Assembly: GCA_948146395.1 (NCBI GenBank) | Contig: OX411555.1 | Location: forward strand, 43,578,225-43,642,224 | DNA length: 64,000 nucleotides | From: Fragum whitleyi | Lineage: Eukaryota > Mollusca > Bivalvia > Cardiida > Cardiidae | Reading direction: 5' to 3' | Shown: positions 1 to 11,700 of the stretch, one piece after another | Numbering within the stretch: position 1 is the stretch's first letter | Layout of the letters: each line of letters opens with the position of its first letter | Made by a program: the position numbers and the translations under genes | Notes under the pieces: generated by a model | The model's database searches: none | What the model saw: the letters and a program-made list of their open reading frames with translations, nothing else | What the model was told of the DNA's origin: nothing

Positions 1-179
1 TGATAGCAGAACAATCAACCAACAAAAACGGTCCTTTTCAGGACCACCCAACACCAAGAAAGAATTCATTTTCTTTCGCAAATTGTCAAAGTCCTTTTGC
101 ATTCCTCACTTTCACAATACATTCAACCACTTATTTCAAAGACAAAGTCCCTATACTAAGTCCCTATCTTTCCGTCTTT

Positions 180-385
180 GATCGGTAAGATAAGGACTAA
201 GTCCATATGCACATTACTCACAAACCAACTCGCGTTTCTCCTAAAAAGACTAAGTCCACGCATATTCCCCACAAACCTAAGTTCACATGTTTCGTAAAAA
301 GTCTAAGTCCACACGCATTTTCCCCACAAGCCTAAGTTCACATTTCTGTGAAAAAGACTAAGTCCAAATCCACAAATACCCACCC
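180..385. repeat. Short tandem repeat, about 60-bp unit, three to four copies
   Basis: The phrase AAAGACTAAGTCCAC followed by CCCCACAAACCTAAGTTCAC recurs about every 60 bases with point differences. Shorter 'aagtcc' fragments appear upstream from about 90. No reading frame is maintained. It directly precedes a cluster of palindromes, so both may belong to one unrecognised repeat element. Confidence 0.75.
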
Positions 386-389
386 CAAA

Positions 390-565
390 ATCTGGACGAT
401 ACTTCACGTACTGGTACGTGAAGTATCGTCCATTACTACTAAAACGCACCTCAGAGGTGCGTTTCTTAGATTAAGATTCTTAAGAATCTCATTAAGATTT
501 TTAAGATGTAGCGTTTTTTAGATTAAGATTTTTAAGCGGCTAAATAAGAATCTTAAGATATCTTA
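390..565. repeat. Cluster of short perfect palindromes
   Basis: 394-411 and 414-431 are exact 18-base inverted copies with a 2-base loop. 442-452 and 454-464 are exact 11-base copies around one base. 474-489 is the palindrome AGATTCTTAAGAATCT. The rest, to about 565, repeats 'gattaagatttttaag'. The stems are much longer than expected by chance. Seen directly; function unknown. Confidence 0.8.
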
Positions 566-919
566 AAGAGGAAACGAAGATGCTTTTGCATTGGCTTAAA
601 ACGAGTAGCCTTGACGACGTCGAATGTTTTCACTCAAAATATTAAAAATCGTTTCTAATGACGTATTAATGTAATGATCTTATTTAGCGGAAATTTTCAT
701 CTTAATGTAAAAATTGCACCTCAGTGCTCGTATTGAGCTACCTAACTCGAATGTATTTTGTTACCCAATCACTCGTATTTCTTATCACTGATGCCAAAAA
801 AGAAAAAAAAAAAAAAAAAAAACAACAAATGTTCGCAGTTTTTTATTCAAACGAGTATGCCACGACCATCAAAGACAGAAATAAGACTGCGAAAATGCTT
901 AGAGCTTTCATGTCTTATA
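566..919. other. AT-rich sequence with an A-run; nothing recognised
   Basis: It contains a poly-A run of about 20 bases near 803-822. Two overlapping ORFs cross this run, but they look like chance frames through low-complexity sequence. Confidence 0.5.
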
Positions 920-1175
920 CTCCTTCAGTTTGGCTACGAGGGAAGGCGATTCACGATTTAGAACTGTCAAGCCCAGTTTACTCATTCGGTAACATTACAA
1001 GCTTTTAACACCAGGATCTCGAGTTCGACCCCCGGCTCTACAATCTCTCATGCCACGTTAGACAAAAGTGATTGTGACTCACAACATTTGTCTCCCACTA
1101 ATGGGCGAGTGAAACGCCTTAGCGAGAATGGCAGTCGGTGGCTACATGTAGGACGAAATGTTCTTACCGTACCAT
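920..1175 (+). repeat. Possible tRNA-derived SINE
   Basis: A box-B-like stretch GAGTTCGACCCCC lies at about 1021-1033, with a weak box-A-like sequence (GGCTACGAGGGAAGGCG) near 931-947. After that comes a body without a reading frame. The shape fits a degenerate tRNA-derived SINE. I cannot define its ends. Confidence 0.35.
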
Positions 1176-2089
1176 GACAATAGACTTATATAGATCCGTT
1201 GCATCATAACTCCAAATCTGTTGAAAGCGACGCTTTAACCCATTTAAAACACACAAAATTGGTTCGGAACCACCGGGGAAGTCTGTCGATATGTGATAGC
1301 CCCAAATGGGTTTACAATGTTACTGATCAAATAATCGAGAGATTGATCAATCAATTCCATGCTTGACCTTTTTAATGTGGCAATGAAGAGCGGTCTCCCG
1401 ACTCTATTAAATGAAAGTGGGTATTCGTTTCTATTACGACACTTTTTGCGCGTTGTTTAAGAAGACCGGTTTTAGTAAGATTCTGCTCATGGAAATAACG
1501 AAGAATAATGATCGTAAAATTTCATAAACTAGAATTCTATCCACCATTTGATATAAATTGAATGACTGGAGCATTGAATTTAACAATATAAAATATGTTA
1601 AAAATGTCGTTAATTAGGGGTGGTAACTTTAAAATAACGCATTCTTTCGTATTTTCAGGGAAAGGTATGCCGAATTTTTTTTTACCAGAAAAAGGAAAAA
1701 TATGGTTTTCAAACATATCGGAAAATTAGAAAAATTCATTTGGTATGTTTTTAAATTAGTATTTTTGTTGCATTTTCCCTTTAAAAATTACCAAAATTAT
1801 TGCATTTTTTTTTTTACTTTTGACAGCACATTATGCAAACGCAATTGATCAAAGAGATTTTTTTGGCAATAGTCATTGTGAACATGAATAAAGTTTATCA
1901 ACATGTATTTGTTTTATAGCTCTCAGCTGGCATTGAGCTCATAAAATACCTTAAGAATATATAAACATTTTACTGAAAAATGGCCAATACCACCAGATAA
2001 CTGTAGCACGAAAACGAGCATGGAAAGGTAACTTCAAATTTTGATATAGGGACTATACAATATCAATCTACCACATATGTGAACAAAAA
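1176..2089. other. Unassigned AT-rich sequence
   Basis: No long ORF, repeat array or RNA gene stands out. There are many T and A runs. Confidence 0.5.
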
Positions 2090-3457
2090 AACAAGAGGAC
2101 CATGACGGTCCTATATCGCTCACCTGAGTAAGTCACTCATAACTTGTCAACCATGTTATGAATACCAGAATTTGTTCGAAATACATTAATTTAAGGGTGG
2201 TTAAATTTCGTCCTAGTGTAATTTGATTTTTTAAATTTTCATAAATTTTCAACTTTTCTCTTACCATGGCAAATTCTTTTAACAACTTTAGTAGACCTGC
2301 ACGTTAAGAACAACCATGCTAAGTTTAAAATCGATTGGCCTCATGGTTAAGGAGGAAAATGATTTGTTCAAAGATTTTTGGCAATATATGCCATTTTTAG
2401 CCTTTCCGTTACCATGGAAACAAGAGTTTTTGAAGAAATGAAATTCTTTTATCAACTTTTGAAGAGCTTCAGCCAAGAATCATCCCTGCCAAGTTACAGC
2501 TTGATTGTCCAAGTGGTTTGGGGTAGAAGACTTGATTCTTAGATTTTTGGCCATTTTCATACATTCCGTTTCAATAGACACCAGAGTTTATGATGAAATG
2601 AAATTCGTTAAGAATTATATTGAAGAGCTTTACCCAAAGATCATCCCTGCAAAGTTTCAGCTTAATTGACCTAGTGGTTTGGGAGGAGAAGAATTTTTTC
2701 TATTATTATCAGCTATTTTCGGTTTTTTTTTCAGACATTCCGTTTGAATGGCAACCAGAGTTTTTGATGAAATTAAATTTTTTTAACAAACTTTGAAGAG
2801 CTTCACCCAAGGATCATCCCTGGAAAGTTTCAGCTTGATTGGCCTTGTGGGTTAGGAGAAGATTTTTTTCTATTATTCAGCAGTTTTCGGCCATTTTTCA
2901 GACTCTCTGTTACTATGGAAACTAGATTTTTTAATGAAATTAAATTCTTTTAACAACTTTTGAAGCGCCTTACCCAAGGAACATCCCTGCCAAGTTTCAG
3001 CTTGATTGGCCCTTTGTTTATGGAGGACAAGGATTTTTTCTCAGATTTTCAGCCATTTTCGGCCATATTCAGACTTTCCGTTACCATAGAAACTAGAATT
3101 TTTTATGAAATAAAATTCCTTTCACAACTTTTAAAGATCTTTGCCTAAGGAACATCCCTGCCAAGTTTCAGCTTGATTGGTCCAATGGTTTATAATGAGA
3201 AGAATTTTCTCTAAGATTTTCGGCCATTTTGGGCTTTTATGTAACCATGGCAATCAGAGTTTTTGATGAAATTAAATTCTTTTAACAACTTTGAAAGACC
3301 TTTACTCAAGGAACATCAATGCCAAGTTTTAGCTTGATTGGCCCAGTGGTTTAGGAGATGATTAAAGAAATTGTTGACGGACAGACAGACGGGCGGACGA
3401 CGGACGGTGAGTAATCACAATAGCTCACCTTGAGCACTTTGTGCTCAGGTGAGCTAA
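2090..3457 (+). mobile_element. Tandem-monomer (pearl/Helentron-like) element 1
   Basis: It starts AACAAG with a 5' hairpin (GGACC..GGTCC, 2097-2111) and box X CGCTCACCTGAG (2118-2129). The middle holds six or more diverged monomers carrying CTGCCAAGTTTCAGCTTGAT and 'gttaccatggaaac'. An ACGG/ACAG microsatellite (3374-3411) precedes a 3' hairpin (3422-3455) that ends CTCAGGTGAGCTAA, the reverse complement of X. Without a coding region it must be non-autonomous. The architecture resembles bivalve pearl elements. Assignment to Helitrons/Helentrons is inference. Confidence 0.8.
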
Positions 3458-3783
3458 ACATTCCTTGTGCGGAAAAAATGACTTTGTGCCTCAATTGCTA
3501 CCTTAATTGCATTGGAATTATCTGCAACTAGTCGGTGTCATTTGGACGGCGTATTGACAACTTTGATCAAAATAGTGTTTATAAACTACCGAATAATCTA
3601 TTTGATTTATGCAGTAGATTTGAAAATGGTCTGACGATATGAAGTTTGAGAAAGCGCAAACACTAAAGTCATAATACGGGAGTTCTTAAAAGTAACGCGA
3701 TTGAAATATCCGCGATCATGCATTTCAACTAGTTTGCTATAAACGTCGTTTGATATTTACGTACTAAACAAAAATTAACGATT
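3458..3783. other. Spacer between repeats; nothing recognised
   Basis: Unique-looking AT-rich sequence with no convincing ORF or repeat. Confidence 0.5.
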
Positions 3784-4512
3784 AACAAGAGGCCCCTGAA
3801 GGCCCTAAATCGCTCACCTGATATTTCAAGTAAATTATCATTATCTCTCCATTTCCTATGATATGGCATGAACCTTCCCATTTTCAACAGAGTTAATTCT
3901 TGTGACCTGGCAAACATTTTGATCAACTTTCATGAAGATTGGACTATATTTGTGGCGTTTGGAGCTCTTACGAGAAAATTGTCATTAAGGCCCCTTTTCC
4001 CGTGATATGGCACGTATACTTCCCATTTTCAAATGAGTTCATCCTCATGACATAACAAACATTCTGATAAAGTTTCATGATGATTGGACCATATTTGTGG
4101 CTTCTAGAGAGTAAACAAAAAATTGTCATTAAGATGCCTTTTCCTGTGATATGGCACCGATCCTTCCCATTTTCAATAGACTTCATCCTCATGACCTAAC
4201 AAACATTCTGACCAAGTTTCATGAAGATTGGACCATATTTGTGGCTTCTAGAGTGAAAACAAGAAATTTGTCATTAAGGCCCATTTTCCCGTGATATGGC
4301 ACGGATCCTTTCCATTTGAGCAATTTTCATAAGGAACCACCCAAGGAATATTTCTGCCAAGTTTGGTTGATTTTGACCCATAAGTTTAGGAGGAGATGTG
4401 GTTTAAAGAAAAATTTGACGCCATGACGGACAGACGGACAGATGGACAGACGGACGCCGGACAACGATCGATCACAATAGCTCCTTTGAGCACTTCGTGC
4501 TCAGGTGAGCTA
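3784..4512 (+). mobile_element. Tandem-monomer element 2 (same subfamily as the 58768 copy)
   Basis: It starts AACAAGAGGCCCCTGAAGGC, with CGCTCACCTGAT as box X. It contains about four monomers with 'tgaccaagtttcatgaagat' and 'cccgtgatatggcacg'. An ACAGACGG microsatellite lies at about 4427-4456. The 3' hairpin GAGCACTTCGTGCTC is followed by AGGTGAGCTAA. Its monomers are nearly the same as those of the element at 58768-60385, but it lacks that copy's repeated 302-bp block. Confidence 0.8.
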
Positions 4513-4644
4513 AAAACCAGTGGACGTGGGAAGCAATCCTTCGCGTAACAACACAAGCGATTGTTTTAATAATTGTTTTTCTTTCTTCTTTTTTGTCATA
4601 TATGCTATTTTGTAAAATTTGTAACAATAAATCAGGGATCAACG

Positions 4645-4855
4645 TGTCTGTGATCTAGAGGTAAGAGCGTCAGCTTTTTGACCAAGAGGTCCGGAGTTCG
4701 ATTCCCGAGAGCGGCTTTCGCTCTTGATTCATACTTTCCATCACATTCGTCGCGAGTAATGGTGTTTGTACCTAGAGCAGAATCGAGTGGGATTAATCTA
4801 AGTTGAGAAACCCGTTTCCAAATCGATGTAAAATAAATACGTGTAGGTTAAGACA
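4645..4855 (+). repeat. tRNA-derived SINE
   Basis: A tRNA-like head at about 4651-4712 has a box A region (GATCTAGAGGTAAGAGCG) and a good box B (GAGTTCGATTCCC). The body ends in 'aaatcgatgtaaaataaata'. The anticodon arm is imperfect, so this is a SINE head rather than a tRNA gene. The next tandem-monomer element begins immediately after it. Confidence 0.65.
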
Positions 4856-5571
4856 AACAAGATGTCCTATATCGCTCACCTTCGTCTCTTAGAATAAATT
4901 GTTGACTATCAGAGGCCGATTTTTCAGCAAAAGTCATAATTGAACTTTTATGATTATCTTACGAATAATATCCACATGTTGCACTGAAATTTTCAAAAGG
5001 AGTCATTCCATATTTCATGGTTCCTATTAGAGTTTAAACAAGAAAAAATGTCATTAAGACCCCTTTTTCATTGAAATGAAATGGATCTTTCCCAAATTTC
5101 AATTAGAATACTCCTTGTGACCTGGCAAAAAATCTGACCAAGTTAATGAGGATTGAACCATACTTTTGGCCTCTAGAGTGTAAGCAAGAAAATTGTCATA
5201 AAGGCCCCTTTTTCCATGTTGAAACATGGGATTTTTCAAATTTCAATAGGGTTCATCTTTGTGACCTGACAAACATTCTGACCAAGTTTCATGAAGATTG
5301 AGCACCTCTAGAGTTACATTGTTGACGACGCACGACAGATTTGATTGATTGAATGGAGTTTAACGCCGCTTTAAACATTTTTTTAGTTATATCACGGCGG
5401 CTGGAGCACCTAACAATAGATTCCTGGTGTTTCTTTCACCAGTACAACCATAAAATCCTTTCCTAGCCTCCAGCTGCTATCTCACATAGGTCTACGATTA
5501 TCAACCCATTGGTGACAAAGCACGACGGACATCAATGATCACAAAAGCTCACGTTGTGGTCAGGTGAGCTA
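4856..5571 (+). mobile_element. Tandem-monomer element 3, decayed, with a SINE inside
   Basis: It starts AACAAGATGTCCTATATCGC with CGCTCACC as box X. Three to four diverged monomers carry 'tgaccaagtt' and 'tgtcattaaggcccc'. The 3' end is eroded: AGCTCACGTTGTGGTCAGGTGAGCT has lost the inner GAGCAC stem. A minus-strand SINE (5337-5517) interrupts it just before the 3' end. Confidence 0.7.
5337..5517 (-). repeat. SINE 3' body and tail (minus strand)
   Basis: The reverse complement reads through 'aatcgtagacctatgtgaga', 'ttgttaggtgctccagccg' and 'gtgatataac' to the tail GCGGCGTTAAACTCCATTCA. The same body occurs on the plus strand at 26339-26575, with fragments at 41698-41804 and 50490-50610. The tRNA head is missing here. 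Confidence 0.65.
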
Positions 5572-5628
5572 AAGTTCGGTTTTTTAAACAATTGCCCGAA
5601 GCTTTGCTAATTTAATTGCTATATACAG

Positions 5629-5687
5629 GCCATCTACGTATCTATTTTATCAAAGCTTACCCGAAGACGTACCTCCGTTAATTAAAG
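5629..5687 (+). CDS. Possible internal coding exon (hypothetical)
   Basis: An acceptor-like ATATACAG ends at 5628. A 59-base open stretch follows and ends AAAG before GTACATG, a plausible donor. One frame is open throughout (19 codons plus partial codons), including the peptide SLPEDVPPLIK. Its exit phase, one base, matches the entry phase of the next candidate exon at 8199. The exon is short and the polypyrimidine tract is weak, so this could be chance. No family is recognised. Confidence 0.22.
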
Positions 5688-5989
5688 GTACATGTAAAGC
5701 TAGTCTTGTATAGCAAAGCAAAATGTTCGCGAAATTAAGATTACACCTTTTTATTATTGATATCAAAGGCAACCAATTACTAGAAGTAGTGAATGTTCAT
5801 CTAGACTTCATAAGTCCTGGCGTTGTATCGTAATTCTTGAATAAGTTTTCAACCCTCATACACGCAAAACTATTGTTGTACAAAAACAGGAAGTGATCTT
5901 TGTATGTACGAATAAAAATGAATGGATTCTAAAATTGAATTGATTAGTTACTGTCTCTAGTTTTTGACCTCTGACATGACAAACTACTT

Positions 5990-7300
5990 AACAAGAGGAC
6001 CAAGATGGTCCTAGATCGCTCACCTGAGTCTATTTGACCCCTGGGACATCACATTAATTAGATAGGCAGATGTCAAAAAGAAGATAATTGCCTAAGATCA
6101 ATACCATGGAACGTTTTCAGCGAAGAGCAAGACAGATATGCCTATTTGCTCTTTGATTCTATGTAAAAAGGGATGCACCCGGGTGGACCCCAAATGTGAC
6201 CCCAGGGTCTTGATATGAACAAACTTTAAAGAGGTCCATAAGATGATACTACATACTAAATATGAAAGCTGTCTACCTTCTGGTTTCAGAGAAGAAGATT
6301 TTTGAAGGTTTTTCTATTTTCACCCTTTGTGCTCAGATGAGCTGAAAGGGATGTGCCCGGTTGGAGCCCAAATATGACCCAAGGGTCTTGATATGAACAC
6401 ACTTGGTAGGGGCCCACTAGATGATGCTACATGCCAAAAATGAAGGTAGTGTGTCCTCTGGTTTTGATTAAAGAAGATTTTAAAAGATTTTGGCTCTTTA
6501 ATTCTATGCAAAAGGGTTGCGCCCGGGCAAAGCCCAAATATGATCCTAGGGTCTTGATATGAACAAACTTGGTAGAGGTCCACTAGATGATGCTACATAC
6601 CAAATATGAAAGCTGTCTGCCATCCAGTTTCAGAGAAGAAGATTTTTGAAGGATTTTGGTTTTTTACCCTTTTTGTTAAGGGTAAAGGGAAAGTTAAGGG
6701 TGGATTTCATTTATTTATTTGCTCATAAGAGATAAAGGGATGCACCCATGCAAAGCCTAAATATGACCCAAGGGTCTTGATATGAACAAACTTGGTAGAG
6801 GTCCACTAGGCGATGCTATACATCGAATATTAAAGCTGTCTGCCTTCTGGTTTCAGAGAAGAAGATTTTTAAAGATTTTCGCTCTTTGATTCTATGTAAA
6901 AAGGGTTGCGCCCGGGCAAAGCCCAAATATGACCCCAGGGTCTTGATATGAACAAACTTGGTAGAGGTCCACTAGATGATGCTACATACCAAATATGAAA
7001 GCTGTCTGCCTTCTGGTTTCAGAGAAGAAGATTTTTAAAGATTTTCATATTTTCACCCTTTTTGTTAAGGGTAAAGGGAAAGTTAAGGGTGGATTTCATT
7101 TATTTGAACAACTTTGGTAGAGCTTGACCCAAGGAACATCTCTGCCAAGTTTCATCAAGATTGGCCCACTGGTTTAGGAGGAGAAGATGTTTAAAGAAAT
7201 TGTGGACAACGGACGACGCACGACGGACGACGCACGACTGACGACGGACAATCTACGATCCCAATAGCTCACCTTGAGCACTTCGTGCTCAGGTGAGCTA
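5990..7300 (+). mobile_element. Tandem-monomer element 4
   Basis: 5' AACAAG, hairpin AGGACCaagatGGTCCT (5997-6012), box X CGCTCACCTGAG. The five to six monomers are of a distinct type: 'tcttgatatgaacaaacttg', 'tggtagaggtccactagatg', 'taccaaatatgaaagctgtc', 'tggtttcagagaagaagatt'. After them come a last monomer with CTGCCAAGTTTCATCAAGAT, a GACGGACGACGC microsatellite (about 7203-7250) and the 3' hairpin GAGCACTTCGTGCTC plus AGGTGAGCTA. No coding capacity. Confidence 0.8.
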
Positions 7301-8198
7301 AAAAGTAGTTACTGCTATCGCGGTACCGCTATTTTTGTTCAAAATGAACAGAGCTAGTTTTATTTATTACCTCCCTTTTGAAAAATATACGCACTTTTGT
7401 GTTTGTGGGTCTTCATAGACCAACAAGACACTTTGAAATACATAAAAGCCAATAAAATCAAAATAATTTGATCGATTTGAATGAAATGGTGATTGTCTGG
7501 AACGAATTCGAAATGTTTTTCTTGCGATTTTAGAGAGTTTTTTGATCGATTTGAGTGAGAGTATGGAATGAATGATTGAAGCGCTGAGTGAGCAATTTAG
7601 AATCGAATTGATCGAAATAAATGTCAATGGATTAACTGTACTTTCCCGAGGTAGCAAAATTCTCAAAATCAATCATAACATTTATTCAGCTATGTATAAC
7701 GTTTCAATTTCAATACTGAATATTCAAAGTATTAAGATTTAGTATATTATTTAACGGATGTTGGTATTTTTAAAGCCCCCGTCTATGTTCGTGAACATTT
7801 CCGAAACGCAAGACAATGATCTTAAACAACTATGTACGCAAAAACTAGACTTTTATTCTCAAAGAAAAGCTTGAATTTGTCATTCAAATTTTTGGTTATG
7901 CAAATGATTATGACGTGATTGTCTAAACATAGGTCTAACTTGGTGAACATTTATAACCTGCAACATTTCGGACTCCAATTTGAATAACCGTTCCTTCGCG
8001 TAGCGGTATTTCACGTGACCAAAATCTCATTTACATATATTACTGTATATGGCAAATTATGCGTTTCCCGAAGAAGCCATCGTTTGTCGATTAATCTATA
8101 TCTTTATATAACTCATCTTTCCGATGATAAGACTAAATCAAGAATAATTATTTAAAGAATGTTCATGAAATAGGGATTTTTTTTACATTTTAACGCAG
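7301..8198. other. Unassigned AT-rich stretch
   Basis: It contains the motif ATTACCTCCCTTTT (about 7368-7381), which recurs at about 10326 and, reversed, at about 18449. It probably marks the end of an interspersed repeat. A 101-codon minus-strand ORF here is uncorroborated. A T-rich tract leads to the acceptor at 8198. Confidence 0.4.
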
Positions 8199-8368
8199 AC
8201 GGGCACTTTAAGCAAGTTAATTACGTTGAAGAGAAATCGGCATTAGATTTTCTTCAGCGATTAAGATTTCGCGAAAGTGAAATCGAAAACTATCAAACGT
8301 GGACTAAACCATACGATGATGCTATGATAAGGGCCCTACATGAACACAAATTTGATATAAAGCGATGA
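8199..8368 (+). CDS. Candidate 3'-terminal coding exon of a host gene
   Basis: A pyrimidine-rich acceptor (about 8177-8198, ending TTTTAACGCAG) is followed by a frame open for 55 codons to TGA at 8366-8368. The peptide is rich in charged residues and has an ordinary soluble composition (for example RFRESEIENYQTWTKPYDD and a C-terminal KFDIKR). It does not overlap any repeat. It would join in phase to the possible exon at 5629-5687. I do not recognise the protein. An RNA read crossing the acceptor would settle it. Confidence 0.4.
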
Positions 8369-8819
8369 TATTCCAGAATTTCGTCGATTCGAGCTTAACG
8401 AAATGACATCAGCATTATAACGTCATTTTCACATTGATAATATAACTTTGCAATCCGTTCTTGGCTCATTTCAAAATTATTCCACTAGTGTAATAACACC
8501 AACGTAATATAAAAATATTCAATGGGGTTATTTCACTCCCCTGATGTAGGTCATTTTACAAAATGATGTTATTATGGAAAACCGCCAGCAAAATTGGTCT
8601 GAAGTACCTAAACTATCTGTACGTCATCGTTCATTGTTCTGGCAACGCCATGTAAATGCTATTTAAAATGCATTTAAACGTGCATGCATTCCTTGTACAT
8701 TTTAAAAAGCATTCAATGGCTGCAAAAATGATAAATCTATAAACAAGCTGACATCACAAATTGAATATTCACACAGGACTTGACATGCAAAGAATTATAA
8801 TGGTTTTTATATCAACCGA
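8369..8819. other. Possible 3' UTR or intergenic sequence
   Basis: AT-rich; no repeat or ORF stands out. Confidence 0.3.
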
Positions 8820-8941
8820 TTATGATTAATAAATATTCGTATCATGGAAATTAAGTACATCACGTACATCCTGGGGTCGATTATGATTAATAAATATTCG
8901 TATCATGGAAATTAAGTACATCACGTACATCCTGGGGTCGG
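8820..8941 (+). repeat. 61-bp exact tandem duplication
   Basis: The segment beginning TTATGATTAATAAATATTCG and ending CTGGGGTCGA occurs twice head to tail (8820-8880 and 8881-8940) with no visible difference. This points to a very recent duplication or an assembly artefact. Confidence 0.9.
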
Positions 8942-9089
8942 TCGGGTATTCATCTTCCGACCCTGCAAACTTTCGAACGCCAATAAATCCACTATTTACT
9001 CTAGTTGCCAATACAACAAAAAAGAGAAATTTAATATCATCTTCACTGAAGCAAAAAGTCTTGCTACTTTTATCAGGGTATGACACTTA

Positions 9090-9320
9090 CTATACTTAGT
9101 CAAAAAAGTTTAGCAGCACTTTGATATTTTTCGCTAAATATTTTTTCTGAAGCAGATACATGTATATTCTAGTCGAATGAAGCAAAACATTGAATTCAAT
9201 CTATAAGCAATAAATTTATGCTTTTGTTTGGTTCCAATGGTGGCCCTACAATCACATAACATAGCCAAAACGGTGGATGGGGCAGATTTAAAAAGTCACA
9301 ATCTCATTTTTTTTGTCCAG
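9090..9320 (-). repeat. Dispersed repeat, inverted copy of 50198-50420
   Basis: The reverse complement contains GCTAAACTTTTTTG, 'aaatatttagc' and 'gccaccattggaac' in the same order as the plus-strand copy at 50280-50413. Identity is moderate. No coding potential. Confidence 0.65.
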
Positions 9321-10894
9321 CTTCCGGCTTTGCCTTTCAAGGTAACGCAGTCTGGAGTGACTAGTATTTAAGCAAGCATTATCTTAGGTAATTGGCTGCC
9401 TTCATACCAAAACAATCTTTTGCATGTGAACATTTGGTTAACATTACGTGATTAACGTCTCCCAAATTTCTGAAGGTGTGCGTGACGGAACTAGGAACGT
9501 GCAAATTGGAACTATCGACGTAAAACGCACAAAATCCCACGTTACGCTTTGAATGGCGATCTGCAATGTAACTTTCTTGATTCGGATAGCCAATCGATAA
9601 GCTCATCGCTCAGGCACCAATTCACTAAATTTATTAATATAAATGCAGTTTATTTAACAATACAACCAAAAGTGTTGCAAAACTTTTTTGACTATGAATA
9701 CTTTTTGCCACCAGCCTGAAGGACCTGTTAGCTCTAAATTTTACTGGTCCTCCTTGTTAAAGCAAGTCCTGTTAGAAAATCATATTTGATTTTGTGCAAT
9801 TTAAGGAATAAATAACAACGAAAACATTGTTGGAAAACAAGAAATTGCTGCTGAAAAGAACTTCCTCTTTTTTCTTTTTTTTCACAATGTTTTCATTGGG
9901 TAATGCAAATTTTAATATTGGAAATACTACTTTTTAAAACTGGACAGATTGGAAATACTCAGTTCTACCATTAACTACAGTAATGAAGAACCTGCAACAA
10001 AGTAAAATCTACCAGGCCTACCTAAAAACCACAGGCAGGTCTCAGGCCCGCAGACTAGTGTTAGTGTCGATCCCTGTCTTAAACTTGACATGTATATTAG
10101 CATCACCTATCGGACATCTTTATATTATATAAAAGTTTGCCCACAAGTTTGTCTTGATCTACAGCTAACAATATTGTGAAATTGGCATGGTGAAGGATTT
10201 TGGAATGAAATTGAATGAGTGTGTTGAGTTAGATTGGACTGAAATTTCCGGGAGGTAATCCAATATCGGGAGGTTATCCAATTCCGCTAAATTTGTTCAG
10301 GGTGAACAAAACAATATTAATCTAATTACCTCCCTTTTAAAAATATGCCTATATGTTCTGTAGATAGCTTCATATTTCTCCAGGTACCTATCAGACGAGC
10401 ATCATTTCAATAATCTACGTGAAATTGTTTTTGGTTTTTTTCTAACTACACTTATTTCGAATGTAGATCCTGATTTCATCCTTTTTAGGGATTTTGGGGT
10501 GTTTCTGAATGGTTTGAGTGAGTCTAAGTAATGAAAGGTTTTGATTGAGATGAATTCCAATTTTACAATGTTACTTTTTTTCTGTAACAGGCCAGAGGCT
10601 TCCAAAAATAATTCCAACAAATAAACATTTACATTCAATAGTAGGTCAAACAAATGATCAATACTTTTTTATTTCAACATAATAACATCTTTTGTATAAG
10701 GTTCATTACTTCATAGTCGTTTTGGAACATAAAATGAGAAAACATTTCATTTCAACGTTTTTACTATGCACTGTCAGTGAATGTCAGTGTATACTGAGTT
10801 CCAAAAGAGAGTGTACACTTTGATATTCCTTATTCATTACAAATTGGTACCTCTTGCTTGTCAAATCTATTGCATAATTTAGATATGACCTTTT
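9321..10894. other. Unassigned; fragments of interspersed repeats
   Basis: Short ORFs on the minus strand have no supporting features. ATTACCTCCCTTTT recurs near 10326. A 'ggacctgttagctctaaatt' segment near 9720 looks like a dispersed repeat, but I could not bound it. Confidence 0.35.
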
Positions 10895-10977
10895 AACAAG
10901 AAGCCCACGAGGGCCTGAGACTGCCTTACTGACTCTTTGAAAAGCATATGTGTTAATAGTGCTAATCAAGATATAAT
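10895..10977 (+). mobile_element. 5' part of a tandem-monomer element split by the gypsy insertion
   Basis: It starts AACAAGAAGCCCACGAGGGC with hairpin GCCCacgaGGGC. It runs to the gypsy LTR at 10978 and continues after the other LTR at 20369, where monomer-like phrases (AAATTTCATGAAAATGCATC, 'agtttcatgacaacctatgc') appear. Confidence 0.6.
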
Positions 10978-11682
10978 TGTAGCCTTTAGTTGTTTGTAGT
11001 ATATTGTAAACAACTAATGGGTTGAGGTAGTGGGTACGATCGGTCCAGAGTACGGGGTAACAGAAGGGACTCAAACAAATCTCAATTTATCATTTAATCC
11101 ATCGTCAGGAAATCCGCAATCTGTAATATACAATATAAAATACCTAAGTCCTATACATCAATAGACATGATTTGGCACATAAAGTATATTTACAGTCAGA
11201 AGTAAAACATTGCAGGAAATGATCAACTACCTACCAATTTATGGAATTGAATGCATGACTGCTCTCATCGTCTTCACCGATCAAATCACCAAAACAAACA
11301 TTCTCGTGCTCCTGCAAAACAATGTGAAATTAGTTAAAACATGCCGGTTAGGATTAGTTTGAATGGAACGGGGCTTTGTTTACATCGGGCGCGGAAACCA
11401 ACGACAAACACGAACATCGACCAAAACAACCAAAATACCGTAAAGTCGCGTATCAGACCGATTCGGCAAATACACAGAATAACAATCGAGCCATTGCAAG
11501 ACTGAACAAACCTTAGATCTTCAGAATAACGTTGGATTGAACTATTGACAATTCTCTCGATGTCTAGCGAAACCAATAACTATATCGAACTACGTCATCA
11601 AAATACCGGCAAAACCAAACTTCGAAATAAACCAATGGAAACTCGTTTTATAAATGGAATGGATAAAAACGGACTGGTTACA
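10978..11682 (-). repeat. 3' LTR (left end)
   Basis: 705 bp, TG...CA. It matches 19664-20368 over its whole length as far as I can read. In transcription orientation it lies downstream of pol. Confidence 0.95.
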
Positions 11683-11700
11683 CACTTCCCTGCTTTAGAA
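11683..11700 (-). promoter_or_regulatory. Possible polypurine tract
   Basis: Just inside the 3' LTR, the minus strand reads AAAGCAGGGAAGTG directly before the LTR. This is the expected position for the plus-strand primer. The tract is short and interrupted by pyrimidines. Confidence 0.4.

Noticed and set aside
4651..4712. Functional tRNA gene
   Set aside because: Anticodon stem is imperfect, the acceptor ends do not pair, and a SINE body follows.
7367..7672. 101-codon minus-strand ORF
   Set aside because: No domain, biased composition, and its start of homology coincides with a repeated ATTACCTCCC motif.
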